Shown piece by piece: positions 1-10,635 of a stretch of DNA of 64,000 nt (positions are counted from its first letter, which is position 1; each line of letters opens with the position of its first letter). The notes under the pieces are model-generated. The model did no database searches. It was not told where the DNA came from and saw only the letters and a program-made list of their open reading frames with translations. The translations under genes were made by a program, and so were the position numbers. The DNA is from an uncultured Alphaproteobacteria bacterium (lineage in GTDB: Bacteria > Pseudomonadota > Alphaproteobacteria > RF32 > CAG-239): assembly GCA_944393695.1 (NCBI GenBank), contig CALYAY010000003.1, positions 94,406-158,405 on the forward strand, written 5' to 3'.

Positions 1-269
1 CCGAGGGAACAGAGGCCGGAGACTGGTGTCTACCGGCGGCTGGCGTATTTACCTCTTATTATAATAACCAACAGCTGGTTAATATCGGTATGACGAACGC
101 CGGGGGTGAACAATTAGGAACAGATTCCTATCACTGGTCGTCTTCTGAACTCAATAACTACTACGTATGGCGCTCGAATTTCGGTTACAGCTATGGGTTG
201 CTCAGCGGTGGCAGCGGCAGCTACACTAAGATTGACAGCTACGAGGTTCGGCCGGTGCTGGAGTTTTAA
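1..269 (+). CDS. Secreted Lcl/DUF1566-like protein, 3' fragment
   Basis: This is the end of a gene that begins before the window; the frame is open from base 3 and stops with TAA at 267-269. The 88 visible residues contain GDWCLPAAG, then HWSSSE, then a final VRPVLEF. These are the hallmarks of the Lcl C-terminal / DUF1566 domain, found in exported bacterial proteins with Gly/Ser/Tyr-rich tails. The same three motifs end the protein at 57766-58551, so the two are paralogues. The exact role is unknown. A strong hairpin terminator follows directly. The N-terminus, which in the paralogue is a signal peptide and a Cys-rich segment, cannot be seen. Confidence 0.8.
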   Translation, partial: EGTEAGDWCLPAAGVFTSYYNNQQLVNIGMTNAGGEQLGTDSYHWSSSELNNYYVWRSNFGYSYGLLSGGSGSYTKIDSYEVRPVLEF

Positions 270-272
270 GAA

Positions 273-303
273 AAAGCCCGGAAGAATCCGGGCTTTAATT
301 TTT
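273..303 (+). terminator. Rho-independent terminator
   Basis: A perfect 10-bp stem (273-282 with 287-296) with an AGAA loop is followed by AATTTTT. It lies 4 bases after the stop of the upstream fragment. The A-rich left flank means it could also stop the converging gene at 313-957. Confidence 0.85.
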
Positions 304-312
304 GCGGCTTTA

Positions 313-957
313 TCAGCCATGAGCACAGGAAAGATTACATCTGAAAAGACAATAGACCTTTTGAAGCAAGCTCAGCTTGTGGTGTTGCAGGTACAAAGCT
401 TTTTCATCTTCATAATCATCCTGGTACAACAGGGGCAGATTTTCCAACGCCAGTTCTTTGTTTACAAGGTAGTTCCAGACAAAATGATTGTCCTTCAAGG
501 ATTTTTTTGCCTTGAGCAAATCGGCTTCTTCGGTCCGGGTAAGGTGGTAACCATAGCCTTCAACCAACGTCAATATGTCATCCCGGTGGTTCAGTTCCGG
601 CTGATTAATCACCCGGGTCATGAAATACCCGAAATTTCCCGGGAAAACGTTAAAACGTTTTGCCACCTCATGAAATTTGACACGGAGATAGCTGCCAATT
701 ACATCTAAATCCTTCGTCAGGAGCAAATCAATCATCTGATCATTCCAAAGATTGTAATTGAAAAGCAGATAGATTTTGATGCCGACGTCTTTTCCTTCCA
801 GAAGATACGGCGCATACAGCCGGCGTTCTTCCGGTGAAAGAATCTTAAACATCCGGCTGCAGGAAACGACTATTCCCCGGGCGACGGAAATTTTTTCTTC
901 ATCCAGATGCGGAACTTCAGCTTTTGAAAAATTGCCGCTCATAACCTGAGTACACAT
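313..957 (-). CDS. Hypothetical protein, 214 aa
   Basis: I do not recognise this protein. It has no signal peptide or membrane segment and looks soluble and mixed-charge. The first half is rich in aromatic and hydrophobic helices (around residues 60-120). The C-terminus holds an acidic patch (about 175-183) and ends with two cysteines in CNLSCAHG. The start is uncertain: the ATG at 957 lacks a clear ribosome site and a second ATG lies five codons further in. It stands alone, converging with the gene fragment at 1-269, and is separated from the clpB operon by a terminator. It is called real from its length and normal codon use only. Confidence 0.6.
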   Translation of the reverse strand: MCTQVMSGNFSKAEVPHLDEEKISVARGIVVSCSRMFKILSPEERRLYAPYLLEGKDVGIKIYLLFNYNLWNDQMIDLLLTKDLDVIGSYLRVKFHEVAKRFNVFPGNFGYFMTRVINQPELNHRDDILTLVEGYGYHLTRTEEADLLKAKKSLKDNHFVWNYLVNKELALENLPLLYQDDYEDEKALYLQHHKLSLLQKVYCLFRCNLSCAHG

Positions 958-980
958 AATTATAAAGTTTTTTAAATTAA

Positions 981-1018
981 TAATAAGAAAACGGTGTTGA
1001 GTTTATCCCAACACCGTT
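981..1018 (-). terminator. Terminator of the clpB transcription unit
   Basis: A perfect 10-bp stem (990-999 with 1009-1018) has a 9-base loop. Read on the minus strand it is followed by a T-rich run (complement of 981-989), 30 bases past the stop of the gene at 1048. Confidence 0.8.
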
Positions 1019-1047
1019 AAATGTCAATCAATGATTTTGCAGAACGC

Positions 1048-1481
1048 TTAATTTGAAAAGCGGCTGGCAAAATCAAATTTGTTTTCACCGTTGATGGTGG
1101 TGATTTTTTCATTATTCAAAATGGCCGGAAGCTCCTGAGTGCGAAAAACACTGCGTTTGTCTGCCCCTTTGACAAAGGCGATGACATCGCCGCTGGCCGA
1201 ATCGATGAAGCGTTTGGAAGCAATTGACCAGATGTCGGCAATTTCATCCGAACTCAGGCCGCAGTCGCCGCTCATCAGCCCCATTTCAACCAGTTTGGCT
1301 CCGCAATCGGTGTGCTCTATCATGACACGCTCGGGATGTTGTTTGACGTAAGAAAAAGCATTGTCGCGGTTTTCTTTGGTGGGCAAATAGCTTACACTGT
1401 AAACCACGATGCTGTCTTTGGGCGTCGAAACATCATAATCCTGAGCAACACGAAAAGCCTTTTTGAATAATTCTGATTCCA

Positions 1482-1482
<1 letters not shown>
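1048..1482 (-). CDS. Hypothetical protein coupled to clpB, 144 aa
   Basis: A small soluble protein of unknown function with no signal peptide or membrane segment. Its ATG overlaps the clpB stop (TAATG), and a ribosome site (GGAAG) lies in the last clpB codons, so it is translationally coupled to the chaperone. Visible features are an HTDCG motif near residues 57-61, a second GDCG near 72-75 and a basic KGADKRS stretch near 104-110. The HTDCG pattern recalls metal- or thiol-dependent sites but I cannot assign a family. The tight coupling suggests a role in protein quality control or heat-shock co-regulation, which is inference only. Confidence 0.7.
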
Positions 1483-4076
<2,594 letters not shown>

Positions 4077-4113
4077 TCCAACCACCTTCTTTGTAAAATC
4101 ATTAACTTCTATT

Positions 4114-4143
4114 AATATAATAATTGCAGAAGGGGGAAATCAA
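4114..4143 (-). promoter_or_regulatory. Candidate sigma-70 type promoter of clpB
   Basis: Read on the minus strand, TTGATT (4143-4138) and TATATT (4119-4114) are 18 bases apart, about 40 bases before the clpB start. The sequence between is C-rich (TTCCCCCTTC). No convincing sigma-32 consensus was found, but one cannot be excluded. Confidence 0.4.
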
Positions 4144-4150
4144 TATTTTC

Positions 4151-5329
4151 TTATTTTTTTTGTTCTGTTTTCTCTGCCGGAGCCGGAACAAGGTGAATCA
4201 AAGTCAGCTCGGAAGGTGCAAACAAACGCATGGACGGCCCCCAATAGCCGTAACCGTTGGAAACATAAAGCTTCATGCCGCGGACGTCATATTCTCCGGA
4301 TAAAAATTTATTTACCTTTTTTACCAACAGATGAAACGGAAATATCTGACCGCCATGGGTATGACCCGACAATATCAAATCAACCGCCCGATTATACAAA
4401 CCGGCAGCGTAATCCGGTGAATGAGAGAGCAAAAGTTTGTACTGGCCGTCTTTGCTGCCGGACATGGCGTCATACAAATTCGGGCGAAGCGTGTAAGGGC
4501 CGATGGCCGTTGTCCGGCTGTCAGGCACACCAGCAATATAAAGGTTAAACCCGGGAAGATATTCGCCGTAATTGTACAATACCTTATAACCGATGTTTTT
4601 GAACACATTTAACCAGCTATTGATTCCTGAATAAAATTCATGATTACCCAAAGCAAGATAAGTGCCGTATGTTCCCCGAAGCTTGGACAAGGCCTCAATT
4701 TGCGGCGCCATGGCCGAAGCCCGGTCATCAACCAGATCCCCGGCAATGACCACGACATCGGGACGCAGGCCTTTGACTCTTGCCACCAGACGATTGATGC
4801 GGGACAAAGGCGTGGTGCGATTGACATGAAAATCATTAATCAGAACAATATCCGCCGGTGCGGAAATTTTGTCACTGGCATAAGTGAGCTCAACCAGGCG
4901 GGGAGTTTTGTTGCCTTCATACAGAGCCCAGCCGGATAACCCCAAAGCCAGCGCCACCACTGCCAGATTGGCGCGGTCGAGAACATAAACATTCATCGGA
5001 TCCAGCAGAGGCGAGGCATTACCCATCCAGCGGGCGATGCGATAAGCGGCGAACCAGATGAAATCACGCAAAAGCAACAGACAGAGTAAAATAAAAACAA
5101 AGCCGAAGAGAGCATATAAGACATCAGAAAAGACGGCAAACGCTCCGGGCGTGAGCCATTGTCCGCGACGGGCCGCCCCGACCAGCGCCGGTGCACACCA
5201 TCCGGCAATGACGACTCCGGCAATCAATATTTTCCAGATTAAGCGGAAACTGCTGTAAGCGGCTAAAACCCTGACAGTGATTAAAGAACCGGCCATAGCA
5301 ACAACCAAAAACATAAATAAAAAGTACAT
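4151..5329 (-). CDS. Membrane-anchored calcineurin-like metallophosphoesterase
   Basis: A YkuE/YaeI-type metallophosphoesterase. The first 150 residues hold four hydrophobic segments (about 1-25, 32-52, 64-90, 118-135) and place the enzyme at the inner membrane. The C-terminal half carries the whole dimetal signature in order: NDFHVNR (D-x-H), AGDLVDD, GNHEF, LLSHSPD and GHTHGGQ. Such proteins hydrolyse phosphoester bonds; some members act on lipid A precursors or UDP-diacylglucosamine, but that specificity cannot be read here. It stands upstream of clpB on the same strand, with 74 bases between, and ends in a short Lys-rich tail. Confidence 0.9.
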   Translation of the reverse strand: MYFLFMFLVVAMAGSLITVRVLAAYSSFRLIWKILIAGVVIAGWCAPALVGAARRGQWLTPGAFAVFSDVLYALFGFVFILLCLLLLRDFIWFAAYRIARWMGNASPLLDPMNVYVLDRANLAVVALALGLSGWALYEGNKTPRLVELTYASDKISAPADIVLINDFHVNRTTPLSRINRLVARVKGLRPDVVVIAGDLVDDRASAMAPQIEALSKLRGTYGTYLALGNHEFYSGINSWLNVFKNIGYKVLYNYGEYLPGFNLYIAGVPDSRTTAIGPYTLRPNLYDAMSGSKDGQYKLLLSHSPDYAAGLYNRAVDLILSGHTHGGQIFPFHLLVKKVNKFLSGEYDVRGMKLYVSNGYGYWGPSMRLFAPSELTLIHLVPAPAEKTEQKK

Positions 5330-5361
5330 ATTCTTTAATCCCTGATTTTTAATGTAAACTT

Positions 5362-5913
5362 TTATACTTCTGCGGCAGGTGCCGGTTCTGATACAGCGGC
5401 TGCGGCGACAGTCGTCCGGCGGCGATATACCCGTTTTTTGGGTGCGGCGGCCGGTTGAGAATCGGAGGCATCGGCATTTTCCTTAACCTCGATAACCGTG
5501 AATTCTTTCTTTTCAACAGGAGCTTCAGCAATTATTTCGGCCGGAGAAACCGGTGCATCATGCAAAATATCATGATTGTCATTGTCCGGGGAGGAAGCCT
5601 CCTGAATTCCGGCAGGAAGAGGAATTTCCGAAGTCTGGGCATCACGGACGGGAGTTCCGCGCTGCTGCATTTTCTTTTCGTTAATGTCGGTGACAATTTT
5701 GCGATAATGTTCGGCATACTGGCGGTAAACTTCGGCCGTCACATAATCATTATTGCTGAAAGCGTCTTTGGCCAGCTCATTGTAACGCTTAATCAAATCA
5801 AGCGCCGTGCCGTTAAACTTTCCGGCCGGACTGGTGCTGTCAAATTTGTAATTCAGAGAATAAATCTGGTTGTTATAATTGTTGTTACGATATCTGTTAT
5901 TTATTTTTTTCAT
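5362..5913 (-). CDS. DUF4167 family protein
   Basis: A DUF4167 protein, a family largely restricted to Alphaproteobacteria and of unknown biochemical function. Residues 1-30 are Asn/Arg-rich, as usual, and residues about 35-80 match the conserved core (LIKRYNELAKDA, then YRQYAEHY). The remainder is acidic and Ala/Pro-rich, with a basic RVYRRRT patch near residue 165, and is probably disordered. I start at the ATG at 5913 because MKKINNRYRN matches the family's N-terminus; an upstream ATG adds 14 atypical residues. Its place directly after prmC is the conserved alphaproteobacterial arrangement and is good evidence for the lineage. Confidence 0.88.
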   Translation of the reverse strand: MKKINNRYRNNNYNNQIYSLNYKFDSTSPAGKFNGTALDLIKRYNELAKDAFSNNDYVTAEVYRQYAEHYRKIVTDINEKKMQQRGTPVRDAQTSEIPLPAGIQEASSPDNDNHDILHDAPVSPAEIIAEAPVEKKEFTVIEVKENADASDSQPAAAPKKRVYRRRTTVAAAAVSEPAPAAEV

Positions 5914-6058
5914 ATTTATACCACAATGCAGATAAAAACTTCTACAAGAAATCAATTAATCAATCATTTTGTTTTGGAAAATTATTCAAGTGCAAAACCA
6001 TAATGTAAAACAAAGCACTTACGGAGGTTATAATACATAGAATAATTTTAATTGCAAA

Positions 6059-6880
6059 TTATTTTTTTAAAATTATGCAACGTTCAATTCCCGAAAGGTC
6101 GGAAAGGATGCTGACGGGGGTCAGACCGGCAGCGGCAAAAATGCCGGAAATCAGATGTGCCTGCCCCTGCCCGCCTTCCAGCAGAATAAACCCGCCATCG
6201 TTCAGCAGCGGCGGTGTAATTTCGGCCAGTCGCCGGTAATGAACCAAGCCGTCAGGCCCACCATCAAGGGCGAGCAAAGGATCATGGCAGCGCACTTCCG
6301 CGTCAAGCCCGGCAATGTCGTTTGTCGGAATATAGGGCGGATTGGAAAGAATAATATCAAAACGGCGGCCGAGAATGTCCGGCAGATGATCATCAAACCA
6401 TCCGAGATGCAGCAGGCTTGCACGGGCAGATACACCCAAGGCCCGGGCATTACGGGAGGCAACAGCCAGCGCCTTTTCCGAAATATCCGTTCCCCAGCCG
6501 GAAAGCTTGGGAAAATCAGCCAGAAGCGACAACAGGATACATCCCGAACCAACGCCGAATTCCAGCGCCGAAGAAAAGCCGTGTTCAAAAATCAGGCGGG
6601 CGGCAGCTTCTACCAGAATTTCCGTATCGGGCCGCGGGGACAAAACATCTTCGTTTACTTCAAAACTGTATTTGTAAAAATCACGCTTTCCCAAAAGCTT
6701 ATCCAGCGGCCAGCCGTTGAGCCGGCGCGTTAGCATTTCATCAAGTTTTATCCTTTCTTCCGGCGAGAGCGGTTTTTCCGGGGATTTTATCACGGTTTCC
6801 TGCAAACGCCGGGCTTCCAGACGCGGCGAATCGACACGGCCGGACAAACGATGCAAAATATAATTAAAGGTATCGTCCAT
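6059..6880 (-). CDS. prmC: Peptide chain release factor N5-glutamine methyltransferase
   Basis: PrmC (HemK) methylates the glutamine of the GGQ motif in release factors RF1 and RF2 using S-adenosylmethionine. The N-terminal helical domain covers about residues 1-85. The Rossmann domain shows the SAM loop EFGVGSGC near 112-119 and the diagnostic NPPY motif (LSNPPYIP) near 180-187. Length (273 aa) is typical. It starts 2 bases after the stop of the EAL-like gene upstream, so it is in an operon with it. The usual alphaproteobacterial partner prfA is not in front of it; its place is taken by the two degenerate EAL genes. Confidence 0.95.
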   Translation of the reverse strand: MDDTFNYILHRLSGRVDSPRLEARRLQETVIKSPEKPLSPEERIKLDEMLTRRLNGWPLDKLLGKRDFYKYSFEVNEDVLSPRPDTEILVEAAARLIFEHGFSSALEFGVGSGCILLSLLADFPKLSGWGTDISEKALAVASRNARALGVSARASLLHLGWFDDHLPDILGRRFDIILSNPPYIPTNDIAGLDAEVRCHDPLLALDGGPDGLVHYRRLAEITPPLLNDGGFILLEGGQGQAHLISGIFAAAGLTPVSILSDLSGIERCIILKK

Positions 6881-6882
6881 TT

Positions 6883-8193
6883 TTACCTGATGCTGAACAA
6901 CGTTTTTTTAGGCTGATTGGCCAGCAATCGCTGAATGTAGCGTCCCTGATAAAGGTTAATTCCCAGCGAATTGCCCACGTCAACGGCTTTGGGATCATCA
7001 ACGCGGCAGAGGATCATCTTGGCCCGTTCCGCACGGTTGACATAATCCATAAAATGTTTGTCCTCGTTGACCACATCAATAAAACTCGGGTGCCAGATGA
7101 TTTTGATTAAATCGGCCCCGAGACTGCTGCGGTTGATATATTGCAGCTTGTCAACCGTAATGCCGTCAATACAGATTTTATAACCGCGGTACTGGGCAAA
7201 GGTTTTAGCCAACAGAAAGGCTTTGATGTCGCTGAAAATATCCACCAGCTGGACTTCCAGGACAATGCTGGAACGCATGGTCGTATTGATATTGTTGTCA
7301 AACTCAAGAAATTCGTCAGACAGGATGGTCGAAACATTCAGGTTTAAGCTGAAATTGCTGGTCAGGGCTCCGTCATCATGACGGCTGACATGAACCAGTA
7401 CCCGCTTGTCAAGCGTTCCGGCCAGCGCAAGAAACAGCCAGGGATTGGCCGTCAGATCGACATCAGGCAGAAGCATATCACGCAAATCGGCAATAGAAAC
7501 AAATACTTCGTCAAACAAAACCTGCGGCGATGACTTGCCGATAACGGCGCAAACCGACTGCCGGCGGATGAGGCTGGAAAAATCGGTCATGGCCAAAACT
7601 TTTTGCACTTTTCCGAGCATGCCCGGGGTCAACTCGCGACGCAGCTTGCGCACGCCGGGATTAAAATATTTCCATTCGCCTTTTGAGCGGGAAGTCGTCT
7701 CTTTGTTGTTTACTTCGGTTTGAAGCGCCGCGTTTTTCATGGCTTCTTTAATGACAAGCTGTAACTCTTCCTGCTCGGTTTTAAGTTCGTAATAACGGAT
7801 AAAACCGGCCTGTTCCAGATCGATGACGTCTTTTAACAGAGGATCATCATGAAACATATAGCGCACTTTTATCAGACAGGCCAAAATTTCTTCTTCGGCC
7901 CGGATGTTGTAAAAAATAATAATGTCATCATTGGGCAGACCGAAAATTTCACCCCCGAATTTACGCGTCACATTTTCAAACATCTCAATCAGAACCTGAC
8001 GTGAGGTGGAGCGCAGGCTGTTTTCATTGAGCTTGTGCATGTAGATGTAAACCGCTTTGTATTGTCCCTGCTCGTTTTTTATTTTGGACAGATATTCATT
8101 AATCTGAATATCTTTCTTGACTTCTTTTTTTACTTTGGCGGGGGCGGCATTTTTTTTCTCGGCAGCCGCACGATTGCGGGAAAATAAAAACAT
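6883..8193 (-). CDS. Degenerate EAL-domain protein, copy 2
   Basis: The C-terminal half (about residues 205-425) follows the EAL phosphodiesterase fold: NFSLNLNVSTI matches the VNLS strand, LEVQLVDI the ExTE strand, GADLIKI the lKID strand, and GINLYQGRYI the QG strand. The metal-binding residues are missing: ExTE has become EVQL, DDFG has become IDGI, KID has become KII and AEGVE has become CRVDD. It should therefore not hydrolyse c-di-GMP and may bind a ligand or partner. Residues about 45-130 look like a reduced GGDEF-type fold. The N-terminus is basic (Lys/Ala-rich). It starts TGATG-overlapped with its paralogue and is followed 2 bases later by prmC. Confidence 0.75.
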   Translation of the reverse strand: MFLFSRNRAAAEKKNAAPAKVKKEVKKDIQINEYLSKIKNEQGQYKAVYIYMHKLNENSLRSTSRQVLIEMFENVTRKFGGEIFGLPNDDIIIFYNIRAEEEILACLIKVRYMFHDDPLLKDVIDLEQAGFIRYYELKTEQEELQLVIKEAMKNAALQTEVNNKETTSRSKGEWKYFNPGVRKLRRELTPGMLGKVQKVLAMTDFSSLIRRQSVCAVIGKSSPQVLFDEVFVSIADLRDMLLPDVDLTANPWLFLALAGTLDKRVLVHVSRHDDGALTSNFSLNLNVSTILSDEFLEFDNNINTTMRSSIVLEVQLVDIFSDIKAFLLAKTFAQYRGYKICIDGITVDKLQYINRSSLGADLIKIIWHPSFIDVVNEDKHFMDYVNRAERAKMILCRVDDPKAVDVGNSLGINLYQGRYIQRLLANQPKKTLFSIR

Positions 8194-9479
8194 CAGTTTT
8201 CTCCCAGGATTTTTTCAAGACATTCTTTGGAGGTACATTCATCACGATACTGTCCCATCAGCAGACGGCGGCGTTTTAAGCATTCCTGAACCGTACAACG
8301 GCTGTTATCGGGACAGGATTTATGAATCAATGCTGCTTCGATTTCATCCATATAGGGCCCCTGAAAAGAATTTATCCCGTAAGAAAGGCCCCACTTGAGC
8401 GCGTCGCCGTTGTCGCATTTGGCCAGGATAACGTTTTCGGCACCGAGAAGCCCGATGGTTTCTTTAAGGGCGGCATTATCCGTGTCGTATTCCAGCAAAG
8501 GTTCCCAAAAGATTTTTATCATATCAGGCGCCAGATGTCTGATATTCAGCATGCCGACGGAAGACGGATTGAGAGAATCAATCAAAAGACTGTGCCCGCC
8601 CTTATGCAAAATATCCAGAGCCTCATGATAAAGTTTCAGGTTGTTTAAAATATCCATAACCTGCACTTCGACAATAATCTTCTGCCCGGGACGGATGTTG
8701 TTCTTGGCAAAATTAACAAACTCCCGCGAAAAAATGGAAGACAGATTCAAATTCAGACTGATGTGTTTTGGCCAGGTTTTCAGCTCGGCAGCAGAGAAAG
8801 CCGCCAGTGTTTTTTTATCAAGAACCTGTGACATATATTGAAACAGCCAGCGGTCGGCCACAAGATCGATATTATCGGCAAAATAACGGCTCAAATCTTT
8901 TACCGCCACGAAAAATTCCTGCATGGCCACGGCAAAACTTTTATCGGGCATGATGCGCAGCACACTCTGACGTTTGACGATTTCGGAAATGGCAATATCG
9001 TCCAACCCGGCAATGATATTTTCGACTTCGGAAGCCTGTACCGGGCGCTTGGACGGCCGGGCCGGTTCCGGCCGGAACTGTTGTTCCTGTTCCATTTTGG
9101 AGATTTTATCATAGAAAACCATAAAATCACGCGGAAATTCATAAACCAAGGCAAAATCGCGGCTGTCATGCACCAAAAGCGGATCGGAAGCCAGTCCGGT
9201 GCGCAGCTTTTTGACGGCTTCATCGACAATATCCTGCGGTGTGTTTTTGCTTAAAATGGCAATATCCCCGTTGGAGAGGACAAACATAACGCCTTTGGTC
9301 GTTCCGACAACGCTGTCAAACAATTTGGCAATAATTTTTACAAACTGGGGATGACGGTTTTTGGGCTTGAGCTTGGAAATATTGACATACAAAACCGTAT
9401 AGCCGAGTGAATTTTTGGCCACGCGGTCAAGGGCATCAAGCAAAATTTTTTCCGACATTATGTTTTTTGATTTTATCAT
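8193..9479 (-). CDS. Degenerate EAL-domain protein, copy 1
   Basis: A paralogue of the next gene, same length and layout, so the pair arose by tandem duplication. The EAL-like half is at about residues 160-385 (HISLNLNLSSIF, IVEVQVMDIL, DMIKIF, GINSFQGPYM). The catalytic residues are lost in the same places (EVQV for ExTE, IDSL for DDFG, KCDN for AEGVE). Copy 1 differs by a C-terminal tail of about 45 residues with four cysteines (CPDNSRC, QEC, DEC, KEC), which could bind metal or form disulfides. A GGGAG ribosome site precedes the ATG at 9479. Likely a scaffold or sensor rather than an enzyme. Confidence 0.75.
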   Translation of the reverse strand: MIKSKNIMSEKILLDALDRVAKNSLGYTVLYVNISKLKPKNRHPQFVKIIAKLFDSVVGTTKGVMFVLSNGDIAILSKNTPQDIVDEAVKKLRTGLASDPLLVHDSRDFALVYEFPRDFMVFYDKISKMEQEQQFRPEPARPSKRPVQASEVENIIAGLDDIAISEIVKRQSVLRIMPDKSFAVAMQEFFVAVKDLSRYFADNIDLVADRWLFQYMSQVLDKKTLAAFSAAELKTWPKHISLNLNLSSIFSREFVNFAKNNIRPGQKIIVEVQVMDILNNLKLYHEALDILHKGGHSLLIDSLNPSSVGMLNIRHLAPDMIKIFWEPLLEYDTDNAALKETIGLLGAENVILAKCDNGDALKWGLSYGINSFQGPYMDEIEAALIHKSCPDNSRCTVQECLKRRRLLMGQYRDECTSKECLEKILGEN

Positions 9480-9521
9480 CTGGCTCCCATATTTGTTTAG
9501 CGGGATTATAACATTAAATCG

Positions 9522-10505
9522 CTAATTTTTTGCTAACAAACGCCGCAGGCATTTTTGCATTTCTTCCGGCCGCCAGGGTTTGGCTATAAAACCGGTTTTG
9601 CTGTCGGCAGATAAAATCTTTTTCAGCGCTGCCGGCTGCGGAAAAACGCCGCTCACAAATATAATGTCCAGCTCCGGGGAAAGGCTCCGCAGCCGTTTAT
9701 ACAACGCCAAACCATTATTTTGCGGCGGCATAATATCCAGCAGCGCCAACCGCAAAGAGCGGTTTTGTTTAAGACAGTCCAGAGCCAGCGCCTCATCCGC
9801 ACAGACAAAGTCCCGCCCGCCGCAACGCGTCACCACCTCTTTCAGCATTTCGGCCGATAAAACATCATCATCAAAAATCAGAACATCGACCACTTTATCG
9901 GACGGAAGGGGCAAATAAATATGAAAGCAGCTGCCCTGTCCGGAAGTTTCCACCCGCAGCGTGCCGCCGTTTTTTTTCAACATTTCCCCAACTGAATACA
10001 ATCCCAGGCCGTGTCCCGGTTCTTTTTTGCTGCCGACCCCGGCTTTAAAAATCAGAGGGAGCCGGTCAGGAGCAATTCCACGGCCGGTATCGGCAACGCT
10101 CAGATGAAAATATTTTCCCGCTGCGACTGGCAGTAAATATTCCGCAGAAAGATTTGGCGGCAGAAAGACTTCGCCGGAGGCAACGGTTATCTGCCCGCCG
10201 GCAGGCATGGCCTCACAGGCGTTTTTTATCAGATTGAGCAAAATGTTATACATATCACCGGCTTCCGGCAGAGACGGACAGACTTTATCTCCGGGGATGG
10301 ACAGCTTAATATTTTCGGGCAGGCTCCGGCGCAATCGTGCTTCAAAGTCTTCGGCGGCGAAAAAAGTCAGAAAATTGTTCAAATCATGACGGAGGACTGC
10401 TTCACGCAAAAGGGCGCGGCGGTATTTCCAATGCCAAAAGCAGGCTATGGCCGCCAGTAAAACGACTATGGACAACAAAGCTATGTTTATCAGATTTTCC
10501 GGCAT
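9522..10505 (-). CDS. Compact hybrid histidine kinase with receiver domain
   Basis: One membrane helix (about 7-25) is followed by RHDLNNF, which resembles an H-box with His40. An ATPase domain follows, with N-box (NLIKNACEAM, Asn95), DTGRGI and GHGLGLYSV. A C-terminal receiver (about 205-327) has the acidic pocket FDDD, phospho-acceptor LLDIM and AKPW lysine. Only about 55 residues separate His40 from the N-box Asn; a normal kinase has about 100, so the second helix of the dimerisation domain seems absent. There is no sensor domain. The ribosome site is strong (GGGAGG). It heads the minus-strand run, divergent from the hydrogenase gene. Confidence 0.85.
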   Translation of the reverse strand: MPENLINIALLSIVVLLAAIACFWHWKYRRALLREAVLRHDLNNFLTFFAAEDFEARLRRSLPENIKLSIPGDKVCPSLPEAGDMYNILLNLIKNACEAMPAGGQITVASGEVFLPPNLSAEYLLPVAAGKYFHLSVADTGRGIAPDRLPLIFKAGVGSKKEPGHGLGLYSVGEMLKKNGGTLRVETSGQGSCFHIYLPLPSDKVVDVLIFDDDVLSAEMLKEVVTRCGGRDFVCADEALALDCLKQNRSLRLALLDIMPPQNNGLALYKRLRSLSPELDIIFVSGVFPQPAALKKILSADSKTGFIAKPWRPEEMQKCLRRLLAKN

Positions 10506-10571
10506 TTTTCCTCCCTGTTTTCAGATTAACCGCAGGGAAAGAAAAGTCAACCCCAAGCAGGGAAAAACTAA

Positions 10572-10599
10572 TTGATTTTTAAATATCTGCCGTTATAAT
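10572..10599 (+). promoter_or_regulatory. Candidate promoter of the hydrogenase gene
   Basis: TTGATT (10572-10577) and a perfect TATAAT (10594-10599) are separated by 16 bases, 37 bases before the hydrogenase ATG. I see no FNR-type palindrome. Confidence 0.6.
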
Positions 10600-10635
10600 G
10601 ACGCCAAATTCAAACAATTAAGACGAGGATAAAAT

